Source: Solirubrobacterales bacterium
Lineage (GTDB): Bacteria; Actinomycetota; Thermoleophilia; Solirubrobacterales; Solirubrobacteraceae
DNA length: 64,000 bases
Direction: 5' to 3'
NCBI GenBank assembly: GCA_027315115.1
Contig: DAHUYQ010000039.1
Span: forward strand, 51,377-115,376
In this document: positions 31,629 to 41,321 of the stretch, in pieces
How the letters are laid out: the number at the start of each line of letters is the position of its first letter
Numbering within the stretch: position 1 is the stretch's first letter
Program-made: the position numbers and the translations under genes
The notes under the pieces: generated by a model
Told to the model about the DNA's origin: nothing
Seen by the model: only the letters and a program-made list of their open reading frames with translations
Databases searched by the model: none

Positions 31629-32357
31629 TCAGCGCCGCGCCGCCGGCATTTCTTCGCCTATCTCCTGCAGCCGTTCACGTAGCTGCCTCGCGTCGTCGGC
31701 GATCGCGTCGGCGCCTCCCAGGCCGTCGGCGCCGAGCGGCCCGGTGGTGACTGCTACGCACCAGACGCCGTCGGCGCGGGCGCAGGCGATGTCAAGGTCG
31801 GTGTCGCCGATCACGACGGTGCGCTGCCGCGGGTAGGGTTCGCCGCCGAGGATCGCGCCGGCGCGGCATCTGGCGATCTCCGGCAGGTCGGTGCGATCGT
31901 CGGAGTCTGAGCCGAAGGCGCCCTGTCCCTGCGCGAAGAAGGAGCCCAGACCGGCGCGTTCGAGCTTGACGCGGGCGATGCCTTCGAGGTTGCCGGTGAC
32001 CAGCGAGAGGATCGTCTGCGGCTGCCCGTGCAACTCTTCCAGCAGGCCCTTCATGCCCGCCACCACGCGGTCGCCGAGATCTCGCGGAGCGAGCCGCGCG
32101 TACTGGCTCAGGCAGACCTGCATCAGCTCTCCCCTGCGCCGGTCGAACCGCTTGGCCGGCAGGTCGCACAGCAGGGCGATCTCGCGTGCGATCTCCATGT
32201 CGGTGCGGCCGGCGGAACGAACCTCCGGCAGGCCGGCGGCGTCGCCGTCGGGCGATCCGATGCCATGCACCTGATGCAGGGCGATCCGCAGGGCCTGCGC
32301 GTGAGCGCCGGCGCTGTTGCGCACCAGCGTCCCGTCTATGTCGAAGAGCAGCAGCAT
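31629..32357 (-). CDS. HAD-superfamily phosphatase
   Basis: A 242-residue HAD hydrolase: motif I DIDGT with Asp6 and Asp8, motif II in SLVTGNLEG near 120, and motif IV GDTDLDIACARADG near 185. A helical cap domain lies between motifs I and II. The size and TGN/GDT motifs match phosphoglycolate phosphatase-like proteins. Cytoplasmic phosphomonoesterase; the substrate is not determinable. Confidence 0.9.
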   Translation of the reverse strand: MLLLFDIDGTLVRNSAGAHAQALRIALHQVHGIGSPDGDAAGLPEVRSAGRTDMEIAREIALLCDLPAKRFDRRRGELMQVCLSQYARLAPRDLGDRVVAGMKGLLEELHGQPQTILSLVTGNLEGIARVKLERAGLGSFFAQGQGAFGSDSDDRTDLPEIARCRAGAILGGEPYPRQRTVVIGDTDLDIACARADGVWCVAVTTGPLGADGLGGADAIADDARQLRERLQEIGEEMPAARR

Positions 32358-32513
32358 CGCGACGCTTTCATTCTCGCGCTTGAACTACCCGGCCGCGACG
32401 CTCGAGCAACCGTCGACCGGCATGGCTTGCGGTGCGCTCGCTTGCCTCGTCGCTTTTCGCGCTTTCGCGGCACGGGGCGCTCGGCGTTGCCGCCGGGCGC
32501 CCTGCTGCCCGAT

Positions 32514-33179
32514 CTACGCCTTGCCCGCCGGCTGCGGGACGATCCGGATGTAGGGTCGCGGCGACTCCCATTCGCCGAAGATCTCCTTGGCCTGCTCGTT
32601 GGAGACCGACCCCGAGATGATCACGTCTTCGCCGGGCCGCCACTGCGCGGGCGTGGCCACCTTGTGGTTGGCCGTGAGCTGCAGCGAGTCGATCACGCGC
32701 AGCACCTCGTCGAAGTTGCGGCCGGTGGTCATCGGGTAGATCAGGATCAGCTTGATCTTCTTGTCGGGGCCGACCACGAACACGTTGCGGACCGTCTGGT
32801 TGTCAGCCGGGGTGCGCGCGCCCGCCTCGCCGGCGGTCTCGGCCGGCAGCATCCCGTAGAGCTTCGAGACGTTGAAGTCGGAGTCGCCGATGATCGGGTA
32901 GTTGGGCGCGGCGCCCTGCGTCTCCTCGATGTCTTTGGCCCACCGCTCGTGATCGTCGGTCGCGTCCACCGAGAGGCCGATGATCTTCACCCCGCGACGG
33001 TCGAACTCCGGTTTGATCTTGGCCATGTAGCCGAGCTCGGTCGTGCAGACCGGCGTGAAGTCCTTGGGGTGTGAGAACAGGACCGCCCAGGAGTCGCCGA
33101 TCCAGTCATGGAAGCGGATCGGCCCCTCGGTGGTCTGCGCCTCGAAGTCGGGCGCTGTATCTCCAATCTGCAGGCTCAT
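32514..33179 (-). CDS. 1-Cys peroxiredoxin (Prx6 type)
   Basis: A 221-residue peroxiredoxin with the active site FTPVCTTELG (peroxidatic Cys45, Thr42). A long C-terminal dimerisation arm (ATPAQWRPGEDVIISGSVS) is typical of Prx6. No other cysteine is present to act as resolving residue. It reduces hydroperoxides in the cytoplasm. The upstream leader (33180-33317) contains a GC-rich inverted repeat near 33217-33240. Confidence 0.95.
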   Translation of the reverse strand: MSLQIGDTAPDFEAQTTEGPIRFHDWIGDSWAVLFSHPKDFTPVCTTELGYMAKIKPEFDRRGVKIIGLSVDATDDHERWAKDIEETQGAAPNYPIIGDSDFNVSKLYGMLPAETAGEAGARTPADNQTVRNVFVVGPDKKIKLILIYPMTTGRNFDEVLRVIDSLQLTANHKVATPAQWRPGEDVIISGSVSNEQAKEIFGEWESPRPYIRIVPQPAGKA

Positions 33180-33317
33180 CTGGTTGTGCTCCTTGGGTTT
33201 GCTTTACGACGGCGGCGGGCGCTCCGCGAGGAGCGCGCCCAGACTACCTGCCGCTGCCGTCCGGTTTCGATCTCGTGCACGGAAGCCGCCGCCGATCCAA
33301 TCTGGCGCGCGATGGTC

Positions 33318-33809
33318 TCACCCCGCGTCTGTGCGTAGACGCGCGCCGATGTCCGCGCACTCGGCGCAGACAGTCTCGGACACGACGCCTGCGCGCATCA
33401 GCAGCGCGAAGATCTTGCAGCCAAGGCAGTAGCCGGCGATCGACTCCAGCCCGGCGGCGATCCCGAGCACGACCAGCAGCGCGTCGGCGGCTGCGTGGGA
33501 GGTGGTGAACGCCAGCACCAGCGCGAGGGTTGAGAACCCGGCGCCGATGCCCTGCGCGAATCGCTTGGGCGGACCGGGAACCGGCCGGCGCTCGCCGAGT
33601 CGCGGCGCGATCAGGCTCTGCGCCGCCCACCCGAGCGGGCTGAGCGTCGGACCGGTCAGCACGCGCGCCCAGAAGCCGTAGGCGAGTGGGATCAGCAGCC
33701 AGTAGAAGGAGGTCGAAAGAGTCGCGACCACCCCGAGCAGGACCACCGTCGCCACGACCCTCGCGGCCTTCTCGTTGACAGGGTTGGGAAAGGAGAGCAG
33801 ATTGCGCAT
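33318..33809 (-). CDS. DUF4395 membrane protein
   Basis: About 163 residues, MRNLLSFPNPVNEKAARVVA at the start, four hydrophobic segments, and the family block FAQGIGAGFSTLALVL with AGYCLGCKIFALLMRAG near the C-terminus. The CLGC cysteines and a later CAEC suggest a redox-active or metal-binding pair, and the family is often found with thiol-redox genes. Here it lies upstream of the peroxiredoxin. The frame also allows ATG 33839; a TATTAT element just before 33809 favours the shorter form. Confidence 0.85.
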   Translation of the reverse strand: MRNLLSFPNPVNEKAARVVATVVLLGVVATLSTSFYWLLIPLAYGFWARVLTGPTLSPLGWAAQSLIAPRLGERRPVPGPPKRFAQGIGAGFSTLALVLAFTTSHAAADALLVVLGIAAGLESIAGYCLGCKIFALLMRAGVVSETVCAECADIGARLRTDAG

Positions 33810-33857
33810 CGGGCGACCAACATAATATCTAATCCCCATCGGCTTTACGGGTATTGG

Positions 33858-34883
33858 CTAGCGGCTCTCCAGCTCGAACGCCTCGGCGATCAGCTCGTAG
33901 GAGCGGCGGCGAGCGCCGTGGTCGTAGGTGATGCAGACCACGATCACCTCCCCCGCGCCGTACTCTCGCGCGACCGCCTCGAGCTGCTCGCGCACCGCCG
34001 CGGGGTCGCCGAGCACCACCCGCCGTCGCGCGGGCGGGCGCCCGCTGCTTTGCTCCGCCTCCAGGAAGCGCAGCGCCTTCTCCGGCGGCGGCACCGGGAT
34101 CAACTGTCCGCGGCGCAGCAGCGTGAAGGCCATCCGGCCGCTGGCGGCCAGGCTCTGCGCCTCGGCCTCGCTCTCGGCGCAGATCGCCCACACCGCCACC
34201 GCCACGCGCGGCTGGAGCTGCTCGTCATGACCGGCGGCGAAGAAGCGCTCGCGATAGAGGTCTGCCGCACTGGACCCCTCAGCAGAGTTGATGAAGTCGG
34301 CGAACGCATAGGGCAGGCCGATGTCTCCCGCCCAGATCGCGCTCTGCGACGAGGAGCCGAGCAGCCACGGCTCCGGTGCCTGGGGCCTGCCCGGCAGCGT
34401 CCTGGCCAGCCGCGCGAAGGGATGGTCCTCCGGCAGCGACCCGTTCAGATACCCGAGCAGCTCCGCGAGCTGCTGGAGAAAGTCGTCGGGGGCCGCGCGG
34501 GAGCGGTCGCGCTGCAGCGCATAGGTCGTGAGCGGATCCGTTCCGGCGGCCCGGCCGAGCCCGAGGTCGATGCGCCCCGGGAAGAGCCCAGCCAGCAGGC
34601 TGAAGGTCTCGGCGACCTTGAAGGGGCTGTAGTGAGGCAGCATCACGCCGCCGCTGCCGATCCGAATGCCCTGGGTAGCGCAGGCGAGCGGCCCGATCAG
34701 CGCCTCGGGGCTCGGCCCGGCGAGCATCGGCCCGCCGTGGTGCTCGGCGACCCAGTAGCGGTGGTAGCCCAGCGCGTCGGCGAGCCGCGCGAGGTCGATC
34801 GTGTTCGCCAGCGCCTGCTCCCCCGTGGAGCCCTCGGCGATCGGCGACTGGTCCAGGATCGATAGGCGCAGTGAGCTTCGCAT
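33858..34883 (-). CDS. LLM-class flavin-dependent oxidoreductase
   Basis: About 341 residues of the luciferase-like monooxygenase fold: LSILDQSPIAEG at the N-terminus, HRYWVAEHHGGPMLAGPSPEALIG near 38-62, IRIGSGGVMLPHYSPFKVAE near 72-92 and LGLGRAAGTDPLT near 110. These blocks define the MsnO8-like subgroup. FMN/F420 use and substrate are unknown. ATG at 34883 is preferred over the extended frame. Confidence 0.92.
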   Translation of the reverse strand: MRSSLRLSILDQSPIAEGSTGEQALANTIDLARLADALGYHRYWVAEHHGGPMLAGPSPEALIGPLACATQGIRIGSGGVMLPHYSPFKVAETFSLLAGLFPGRIDLGLGRAAGTDPLTTYALQRDRSRAAPDDFLQQLAELLGYLNGSLPEDHPFARLARTLPGRPQAPEPWLLGSSSQSAIWAGDIGLPYAFADFINSAEGSSAADLYRERFFAAGHDEQLQPRVAVAVWAICAESEAEAQSLAASGRMAFTLLRRGQLIPVPPPEKALRFLEAEQSSGRPPARRRVVLGDPAAVREQLEAVAREYGAGEVIVVCITYDHGARRRSYELIAEAFELESR

Positions 34884-35051
34884 CGGGTCATCCCGCGCCG
34901 CCGGACGACCGCACCGGGCTCGCGGACGCATCCGATCCTAGATGGCGCGGGGCCGGCCGCGTGAGCTGCCCGTTCTGCGGGTATAGAGCCGTGGACGCCG
35001 CCGCATCAGACAAACCGCTGCGCAAACCAGATCAAGGAAGAGGAGCTCCAG

Positions 35052-35723
35052 TTGCCGTTCAAGAAGCCGCTTGCCGCCGCCGCGATCGCGACAGCCTCGA
35101 TGCTCGCAGCCGCCTCCGGCGCGCTGGCCGGCACGATCAGCCTCGACCACGGCTGCTACGTCTCCTCCTCCATCGGCGCCGGCGCCACAATCCAGGTCAC
35201 CGGGAGCGGCTTCACGCCCGGCGAAGCGGTCTTCGCCCAGATCCCCGCCCCCGACGGCCTGCTCTCCTTCGTGGAAGCGACGGTGGGCCCCGAAGGCGGG
35301 TTCGTCGCGACGCTCACGCACGTGCTGCCCGTCAGCATCGACCCGGTCGCCGAAGACGAGAAGATGCAGATCAAGGGCGTGCTGAGCGAACAGATCCTCG
35401 CCGAAGAGCCGTTTCAGCTCACCAATCTCGCGGTCAAGCTGAGCCCGCCGGCCGCCGCCCCGAAAAAGAAGGTCACCTACACGGTCTCCGGCTTCACCCC
35501 CGGCGCCATCGTCTACGGCCACTACCTCCACAAAGGCAAGGTGGTCGTCACCCACAAGTACGGCAAGGCTGCAGGCGCATGCGGGATGCTGAAGATCAAG
35601 GCGCCGATCTACCCGGGCAAGAGCCGCTACTCGAAATACGCGGTCCAGTTCGACAACGCCAAGAAATACAAGCGCAACGCCTCACCGAAGATCGACACCA
35701 GCCTGACGATCTTTCACTTCTAG
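35052..35723 (+). CDS. Small secreted beta-rich protein
   Basis: A 223-residue protein from TTG, with AGGAG six bases upstream. The signal peptide is KKPLAAAAIATASMLAAASGALA. The mature part holds two Ig-like segments each with a G(S/F)TPG motif (TGSGFTPGEAVFAQIP and VSGFTPGAIVYGHYL), and a Lys/Tyr-rich C-terminus. Cys near 36 and 176 might pair. The start of each segment resembles an internal duplication. No enzyme motif. Confidence 0.75.
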   Translation: MPFKKPLAAAAIATASMLAAASGALAGTISLDHGCYVSSSIGAGATIQVTGSGFTPGEAVFAQIPAPDGLLSFVEATVGPEGGFVATLTHVLPVSIDPVAEDEKMQIKGVLSEQILAEEPFQLTNLAVKLSPPAAAPKKKVTYTVSGFTPGAIVYGHYLHKGKVVVTHKYGKAAGACGMLKIKAPIYPGKSRYSKYAVQFDNAKKYKRNASPKIDTSLTIFHF

Positions 35724-35764
35724 AGCAGGCGCCGGGGGGTCCAGGACATGCTGCGCCTGCCGAG

Positions 35765-35931
35765 CGTTCTCACCCCCGCAGCGGGCGCTCGACGCGCTGC
35801 ACCTCGCGGCCGCGGAGCGGGCGCGCAGCCAGATCGGGGGCTTCGTCACATATGACGCCGAGCAGAGCGCCGCCGCGACCGCGCTCGGTTGGCAGGTCGC
35901 CTCCGCCGCGCCCCCGACCGATCCGCCGTGA
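35765..35931 (+). pseudogene. C-terminal remnant of a VapC-like PIN-domain toxin
   Basis: The frame ending at TGA 35929-35931 reads QRALDALHLAAAERA, then GGFVTYDAEQSAAATALGW, the C-terminal half of PIN-domain toxins (the LDALHLA helix and FVTYD strand with conserved Asp). There is no start codon or N-terminal PIN half, because the preceding gene ends at 35723. No antitoxin is seen. Degraded toxin-antitoxin locus. Confidence 0.6.
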
Positions 35932-35976
35932 GCCCACCCGACGCGAGACAGGGCGCAGGATCGACGCCCAGCCCCC

Positions 35977-36645
35977 TCAGCTCCAGTCGATCGGCGCGCG
36001 CAGCGCCGCGAGCGCCTGAGCGTACAGGCGCTGCTTGATCGTTTTGAGCACCTCCGGCGTCTTGCCGGCCTGAGCGGCGGCGCGCTCGATCGCGCGGGCG
36101 CGCAGCTCCGCCTCCCCGACCGCCTCGTCGACGATGCCGGCGGCCGCGGCGTCCAGGCCGCCGTAGCGGCGACCGGTCGTCATCACCTCGTGCAGCGCGG
36201 GCTGCGGCAGGCGGGCGGCGATCATCGCGCTCATGCCGTGGGTGAAGGGGATGTTGATGTCCACCTCGGGGAGGCAGAAGAAGCCGCGGTCTGAGCGCAT
36301 CACGCGCTGGTCGTGAGCCAGCGCGAACATCGCCCCGCCCGCGAAGGTGTGGCCCTGCAGCGCCGCGACTGTCGGCGCGCCGATTTCCAGCAGGCGAGCC
36401 AGCAGCTCGTGCATGCGAGCGATGAAGTCGCGCGCGCCCTCCCCCTGGCTGGCAAGCCACTCCAGGTCCAGGCCGGTCGACCAGTACTTGCCGCTTGCCG
36501 CGATCACGAGCGCGCGCGGCGCCGGCGTAGCTTCCACCTCGTCCAGGCAGCTCTCCAACGCATCGAAGAGGTCGCTGTTGAAGCGGTTCTCGCCCTCACC
36601 GAGGTCGAGAACGAACACGTCGTCTTCACGGGACAGTGAGGGCAT
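35977..36645 (-). CDS. Enoyl-CoA hydratase/isomerase family protein
   Basis: A 222-residue crotonase-fold protein, shorter than the usual ~260. It has SGKYWSTGLDLEWL near 51-64, the oxyanion-hole block GHTFAGGAMFALAHDQRVMRSD near 100-120, and LPEVDINIPF near 125-135. The catalytic Glu of hydratases at the second position is not obvious (DINIPFTHG), so isomerase-like chemistry or another acyl-CoA reaction is possible. Cytoplasmic; pathway unknown. Confidence 0.88.
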   Translation of the reverse strand: MPSLSREDDVFVLDLGEGENRFNSDLFDALESCLDEVEATPAPRALVIAASGKYWSTGLDLEWLASQGEGARDFIARMHELLARLLEIGAPTVAALQGHTFAGGAMFALAHDQRVMRSDRGFFCLPEVDINIPFTHGMSAMIAARLPQPALHEVMTTGRRYGGLDAAAAGIVDEAVGEAELRARAIERAAAQAGKTPEVLKTIKQRLYAQALAALRAPIDWS

Positions 36646-36915
36646 CTGCGGGACTCCTCCTCAGGGGTTGTGGCAGCCCATGATGGCCGCGGCGCGCGCG
36701 GATGATACTGGAGCTGGCTGGCCGGCCAGCAGCGCGGCCGCCGGCCGCAAGGCCGCACGCAAGGCGGGCGAGGTGAGCCGTAGCTGCTACCGTCGGGCAC
36801 GGCGGTCGAGCCTTTCGACCGCGAGGTCAGCTCGCTTGAGTCCCGCCAAGCTGCGGTTCGGGTCAGCCAGTGCCTCCGAACCGCAGGCGCCAGCGAGCGC
36901 CGTCAGGAGTATTAG

Positions 36916-38097
<1,182 letters not shown>

Positions 38098-38178
38098 GCG
38101 CGCGCCCGGCTGGGCAGTTGTGGACCTGTCCAGCCGGCGACACCGGGGCCGCCGATGCCGGGGCTGCGGCCCGTCTGG

Positions 38179-38715
38179 CTACATCCGCAGTCTGCCGACC
38201 AGTTGGACGGTGGCGTCGTAGGTTTCGCGGTTGATGACGCCGTAGAAGCCGGCGGTGCCGGATGCGCCCGCGTAGCGGCCGGTGCCGTGGCTGAGCTTGA
38301 AGGTGCCCTTGAAGGTGACGTACTTGCCGGAGACATGCGGCGTGGCGGTGACGTTGCCGCTGATGGCGCCACCTTTGAGGTAGCCGACCACGGAGCCGGT
38401 GACCGTGGAGATCTTGACGGAGAGCTGTGCGCTGAGCGATCCGCTGAAGGTGCCGGCCGCCGAGCCTTCCTCCACGATCGCCGAGCTGCCGTTCTTGTGC
38501 GCGAGATGCAGGCGAGCTTCCTCGTGGATGTAGGTCTGCCTGAGTGCCGCTTTGCCGTGTCGGTGTGCCGGTCTGGCTGCCGCCGCGGCCGCCGGCGTGA
38601 ACAGCGCCGCGGCCAGTGCGGCGGCGAACGCCGTGCGCCGTGCCAAGGCGGCGCGCCGGCGCGGCGGTCGCGGTGGACTGGCCTGCGTGCGGCCTCGATC
38701 TTGCTTGCTCGGCAT
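38179..38715 (-). CDS. Secreted beta-barrel-like protein
   Basis: A 178-residue protein with an Arg-rich n-region, a hydrophobic segment (TAFAAALAAALFTPAAAAAA) and a beta-rich mature part with GTFSGSLSAQLSVKI, GKYVTFKGTFKLSHGTGRYAGASG. This pattern is known from dirigent/allene-oxide-cyclase-like barrel proteins of actinobacteria. ATG at 38715 has AAGGG close upstream; an ATG at 38745 is in frame. Function is unknown. Confidence 0.7.
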   Translation of the reverse strand: MPSKQDRGRTQASPPRPPRRRAALARRTAFAAALAAALFTPAAAAAARPAHRHGKAALRQTYIHEEARLHLAHKNGSSAIVEEGSAAGTFSGSLSAQLSVKISTVTGSVVGYLKGGAISGNVTATPHVSGKYVTFKGTFKLSHGTGRYAGASGTAGFYGVINRETYDATVQLVGRLRM

Positions 38716-38936
38716 CTGTGCCCTTGCCCTCCCTCTTGTGGCCATGCCACATCTGAAGCCTTGCGGCTACTGCGTTTGGGAGCACACGGTACAGCGTGAT
38801 GATGCAGCGATATCGAAAGTCGGAAACAGTTGCGGTCGGCTGGAGTCCTGATAGTCCGTTCCGGGGGCGAGTCGGGGTATGGACCGAGCCTGGACCGTCT
38901 GATATCGCGGGGAATCGTTGCTGTACTGTTGCGTTG
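38716..38936. other. Intergenic region upstream of a PadR-like remnant
   Basis: About 220 bases between the secreted protein gene and the remnant. Base composition is lower in GC than in adjacent core genes. No gene, tRNA or clear terminator seen. This stretch probably marks the left edge of the acquired export block. Confidence 0.35.
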
Positions 38937-39059
38937 ATGTCGAGGGTGGGGTCCAACGAGATGCCGGGGAGGATGGCGACGCTCGGCCTGGTGATCGAGG
39001 CGCCTGATGAGGCTTTTGGTGCTCAAAAGCGGCTCCTGGGACGTGATGCGGTTACGTAA
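38937..39059 (+). pseudogene. Possible N-terminal remnant of a PadR-like regulator
   Basis: A 40-codon frame reads MPGRMATLGLVIEAPDEAFGAQKRL, similar to the first recognition helix of PadR-type winged-helix regulators (ATLGLVIE-P-x-x-x-x-x-x-x-x-L). It stops after RLLGRDAVT, before the recognition helix and wing. The complete PadR gene 187 bases downstream suggests a decayed duplicate. It could be chance similarity. Confidence 0.3.
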
Positions 39060-39245
39060 GCCGTGAAGGCGGCCGACCCGACCAGCGCGACGCGCGGAGC
39101 AGCCGGGGCACGGCGCGCGCAAGCCGCCGCGACGGCGTCCACACACCGCAGCGCGGTAGGCGCGGCCCGGCTAAATCGGGCCTTTGGCATTAACGGACGG
39201 TACCGGTTCCACAGGCTCGTACACAGCTGATACGCTTCACGCGCG

Positions 39246-39869
39246 ATGGTGGACAAGGAGTTCAAGCCCATGGGCCTCACCCGCGAGGTCGTGCTCGGAT
39301 TGCTCGTAGAGTGCCCCGGTTACTGCTATCAGCTAGACCAACGGCTACAGCAGCATCGTTTCCGTGCCGCGGAATTCGTCCACGGCACGGCGGCTCAGGC
39401 GATCACGCAGCTTCTCAAGGAGGGTTTGGCACGGGAGCAACGCTCCCCGAACAAACTTGCCTTGGCCGGCCGCCGTAACGTGAAGATCTACGAGGCCACC
39501 GACAGAGGGGTTGCGCATTTCCGAGAGTGGATACGGATGCCCGCGCGGCCCATGCCAATACGCGAGGAGCTGATCGCGAGGGTCAGCCTGTGCCAGCCTG
39601 ACGACATGCCGCGGCTGATTGAAGTCGTACGCAACACGGAAGCAATGCTCATGGCTCAGCTGCAGAACCTGAACTTCCGAGACCGCGTTCGACACCGAGC
39701 ACTGGATCGCGGCATCTGGGAGACCCAGATAGACGTCGCAGTGAGCAAAGTCGATCACGCTGTGCTGGACAGCCGAATCAAATGGGTCCAAGAACTGCAC
39801 AATCATCTCGTCGAGGAGTTCACAGACCCGATCGTGAGGAGCAGATCGAGGTCGCGGCAGCCGGCGTAA
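39246..39869 (+). CDS. PadR-family transcriptional regulator
   Basis: A 207-residue PadR protein: an N-terminal winged helix (LTREVVLGLLVECPGYCYQLDQRL ... AITQLLKEGLAREQRS ... KIYEATDRGVAHFREW) and a helical dimerisation part (about 100-195). Its stop overlaps the start of the first ABC ATPase gene by one base (TAATG), so it heads the export operon and probably represses it. Promoter-like TTCCAC and GATACG hexamers lie about 35 bases upstream. Confidence 0.9.
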   Translation: MVDKEFKPMGLTREVVLGLLVECPGYCYQLDQRLQQHRFRAAEFVHGTAAQAITQLLKEGLAREQRSPNKLALAGRRNVKIYEATDRGVAHFREWIRMPARPMPIREELIARVSLCQPDDMPRLIEVVRNTEAMLMAQLQNLNFRDRVRHRALDRGIWETQIDVAVSKVDHAVLDSRIKWVQELHNHLVEEFTDPIVRSRSRSRQPA

Positions 39870-40606
39870 TGGCGCCGCTGCTTGCTCTCCATGAGGTCTC
39901 GCTGACATTCCGTCGCGGACCTCACCCGCTGCAGGCGCTCGCCAACGTCACACTGCAGATCGGCACAGGCGAACTGCTCGCAGTCTTGGCGCAGCGAGCG
40001 CAAGGCAAGAGCACGTTGTTGCGGGTGGCAGCCGGGGTGCAGCGACCCGACGCCGGACAGGTGCGTTTCGACGGCCACGACGTCTGGCGGCAGCCACGGC
40101 GTGCACGCGGCAAGCCTTTGGCTGCCGAGATCTGCCTGCTTGACCACGACCGACCCGACCTCGATCTCACGGTGAGGGAGCTGGTCGCGTTGCCGTTGCT
40201 CGCTCATGGCCCGCGACGCGAGGCATATGCGAAGGCCGATCATGCGTTGAGTCGTGCGGGATTGCCGGAGCGCGCGGCGCACAGATGGGATGATCTCGCA
40301 AATTCCGAGCGCGCATTGCTGATGCTCGCAAGGGGCATTGCGCGCAGACCGCGCCTGTTGGTGATCGATGACCTGGTGGTTGGCCTTGGCCTAAGCAGTG
40401 GCAAGCAGATCTGCTCGCTGCTACGGACGCTGGCCGAAGAGGACGGCTTCGCGGTACTCATGAGCGCCACCGATGCACATGCGACTATCTGCTGCGACCG
40501 AGTCGGCAGTCTGGTGGCTGGGCGGCTGCAGTTGGCACTCGAGGCCGTGGACCCGGACAGCACGATCCCGGACTTTCCGGAAGCTCCCCGACAAGCTGTG
40601 CCGTGA
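39869..40606 (+). CDS. Degenerate ABC transporter ATP-binding subunit
   Basis: A 245-residue ABC ATPase of normal length with altered catalytic motifs. Walker A reads AQRAQGKST (first Gly replaced by Ala). The signature LSGGQ is replaced by LANSE. Walker B ends IDDL rather than DEP, so the catalytic Glu is Asp. The switch His is not in its usual place (MSATDAHA). It probably binds but may not hydrolyse ATP. It is sandwiched between PadR and a canonical ATPase, with one-base overlaps at both ends. An asymmetric heterodimer with the next gene product is likely. Confidence 0.85.
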   Translation: MAPLLALHEVSLTFRRGPHPLQALANVTLQIGTGELLAVLAQRAQGKSTLLRVAAGVQRPDAGQVRFDGHDVWRQPRRARGKPLAAEICLLDHDRPDLDLTVRELVALPLLAHGPRREAYAKADHALSRAGLPERAAHRWDDLANSERALLMLARGIARRPRLLVIDDLVVGLGLSSGKQICSLLRTLAEEDGFAVLMSATDAHATICCDRVGSLVAGRLQLALEAVDPDSTIPDFPEAPRQAVP

Positions 40607-41319
40607 TGCTCGAGGTTCGGGGGCTGGTCAAGCACTATCGGTTCGGTGCCGGAGAGCCCGTTCGCGCAGTCGACGGCGTATCGCTTTCGGTTGAGGCCGG
40701 AGAGCTTGTCGCGTTGTTCGGGCCAAGCGGCTCGGGCAAGTCGACTCTGCTAATGCTGATCGCAGCGTTGATGCGACCAGACCGCGGGGAGGTGATTGTG
40801 GGCGGCCGCATCGTCAGCTCGTTGTCAGATCGAGAGCAGGCACGGTACAGGCTGCACGATCTCGGCCTTGTCGATCAGAGCTCCGATCTGCTGCCAGGCG
40901 CCACGGTGCTGCAGAATGCAGCACTGAAGCTGTGGATGGTCGAGCGAGCGCGAGACGCCGAACGACGCATCCAACCTCTGCTGGAGAGGCTCGGTCTGTC
41001 CGAGCGCTTGGGACACATGGCGGATCAGCTCTCCATGGGCGAGCGTCAACGAGTGATGCTCGCCAGAGCACTTTCGACACAGCCGAAGCTCGTGCTTGCC
41101 GACGAGCCAACCGGCAATCTCGACACGCGACGCGGCTCTGAAGTGCTCGACCTGCTGCGCGAGCTTTCTCACAGCACCGGGACAGCCGTGCTGCTTGTGA
41201 CGCACGATCCACAAGCGATCACGTTCGCCGACCGGACAGTCGCGCTGCAAGACGGGCGACTGCTCGATTACGAGCCCGAGGCGCAGGCATGGCGAGGCGC
41301 CAGCGAGCTTGCGAGGTAA
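40606..41319 (+). CDS. Canonical MacB/LolD-like ABC ATPase
   Basis: A 237-residue ATPase with Walker A GPSGSGKST near 40, Q-loop VDQSSDLLPGATV, signature LSMGERQRV, Walker B LVLADEPTGNLD and switch LVTHD. These match the LolD/MacB subgroup that energises FtsX-type permeases. The ATG overlaps the stop of the degenerate ATPase. GTG 40603 is an alternative start. It is followed after 2 bases by the permease gene. Confidence 0.94.
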   Translation: MLEVRGLVKHYRFGAGEPVRAVDGVSLSVEAGELVALFGPSGSGKSTLLMLIAALMRPDRGEVIVGGRIVSSLSDREQARYRLHDLGLVDQSSDLLPGATVLQNAALKLWMVERARDAERRIQPLLERLGLSERLGHMADQLSMGERQRVMLARALSTQPKLVLADEPTGNLDTRRGSEVLDLLRELSHSTGTAVLLVTHDPQAITFADRTVALQDGRLLDYEPEAQAWRGASELAR

Positions 41320-41321
41320 GG

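Noticed and set aside
33217..33240. Terminator between DUF4395 and peroxiredoxin genes
   Set aside because: The GC-rich inverted repeat is imperfect and has no T-tract on the minus strand.
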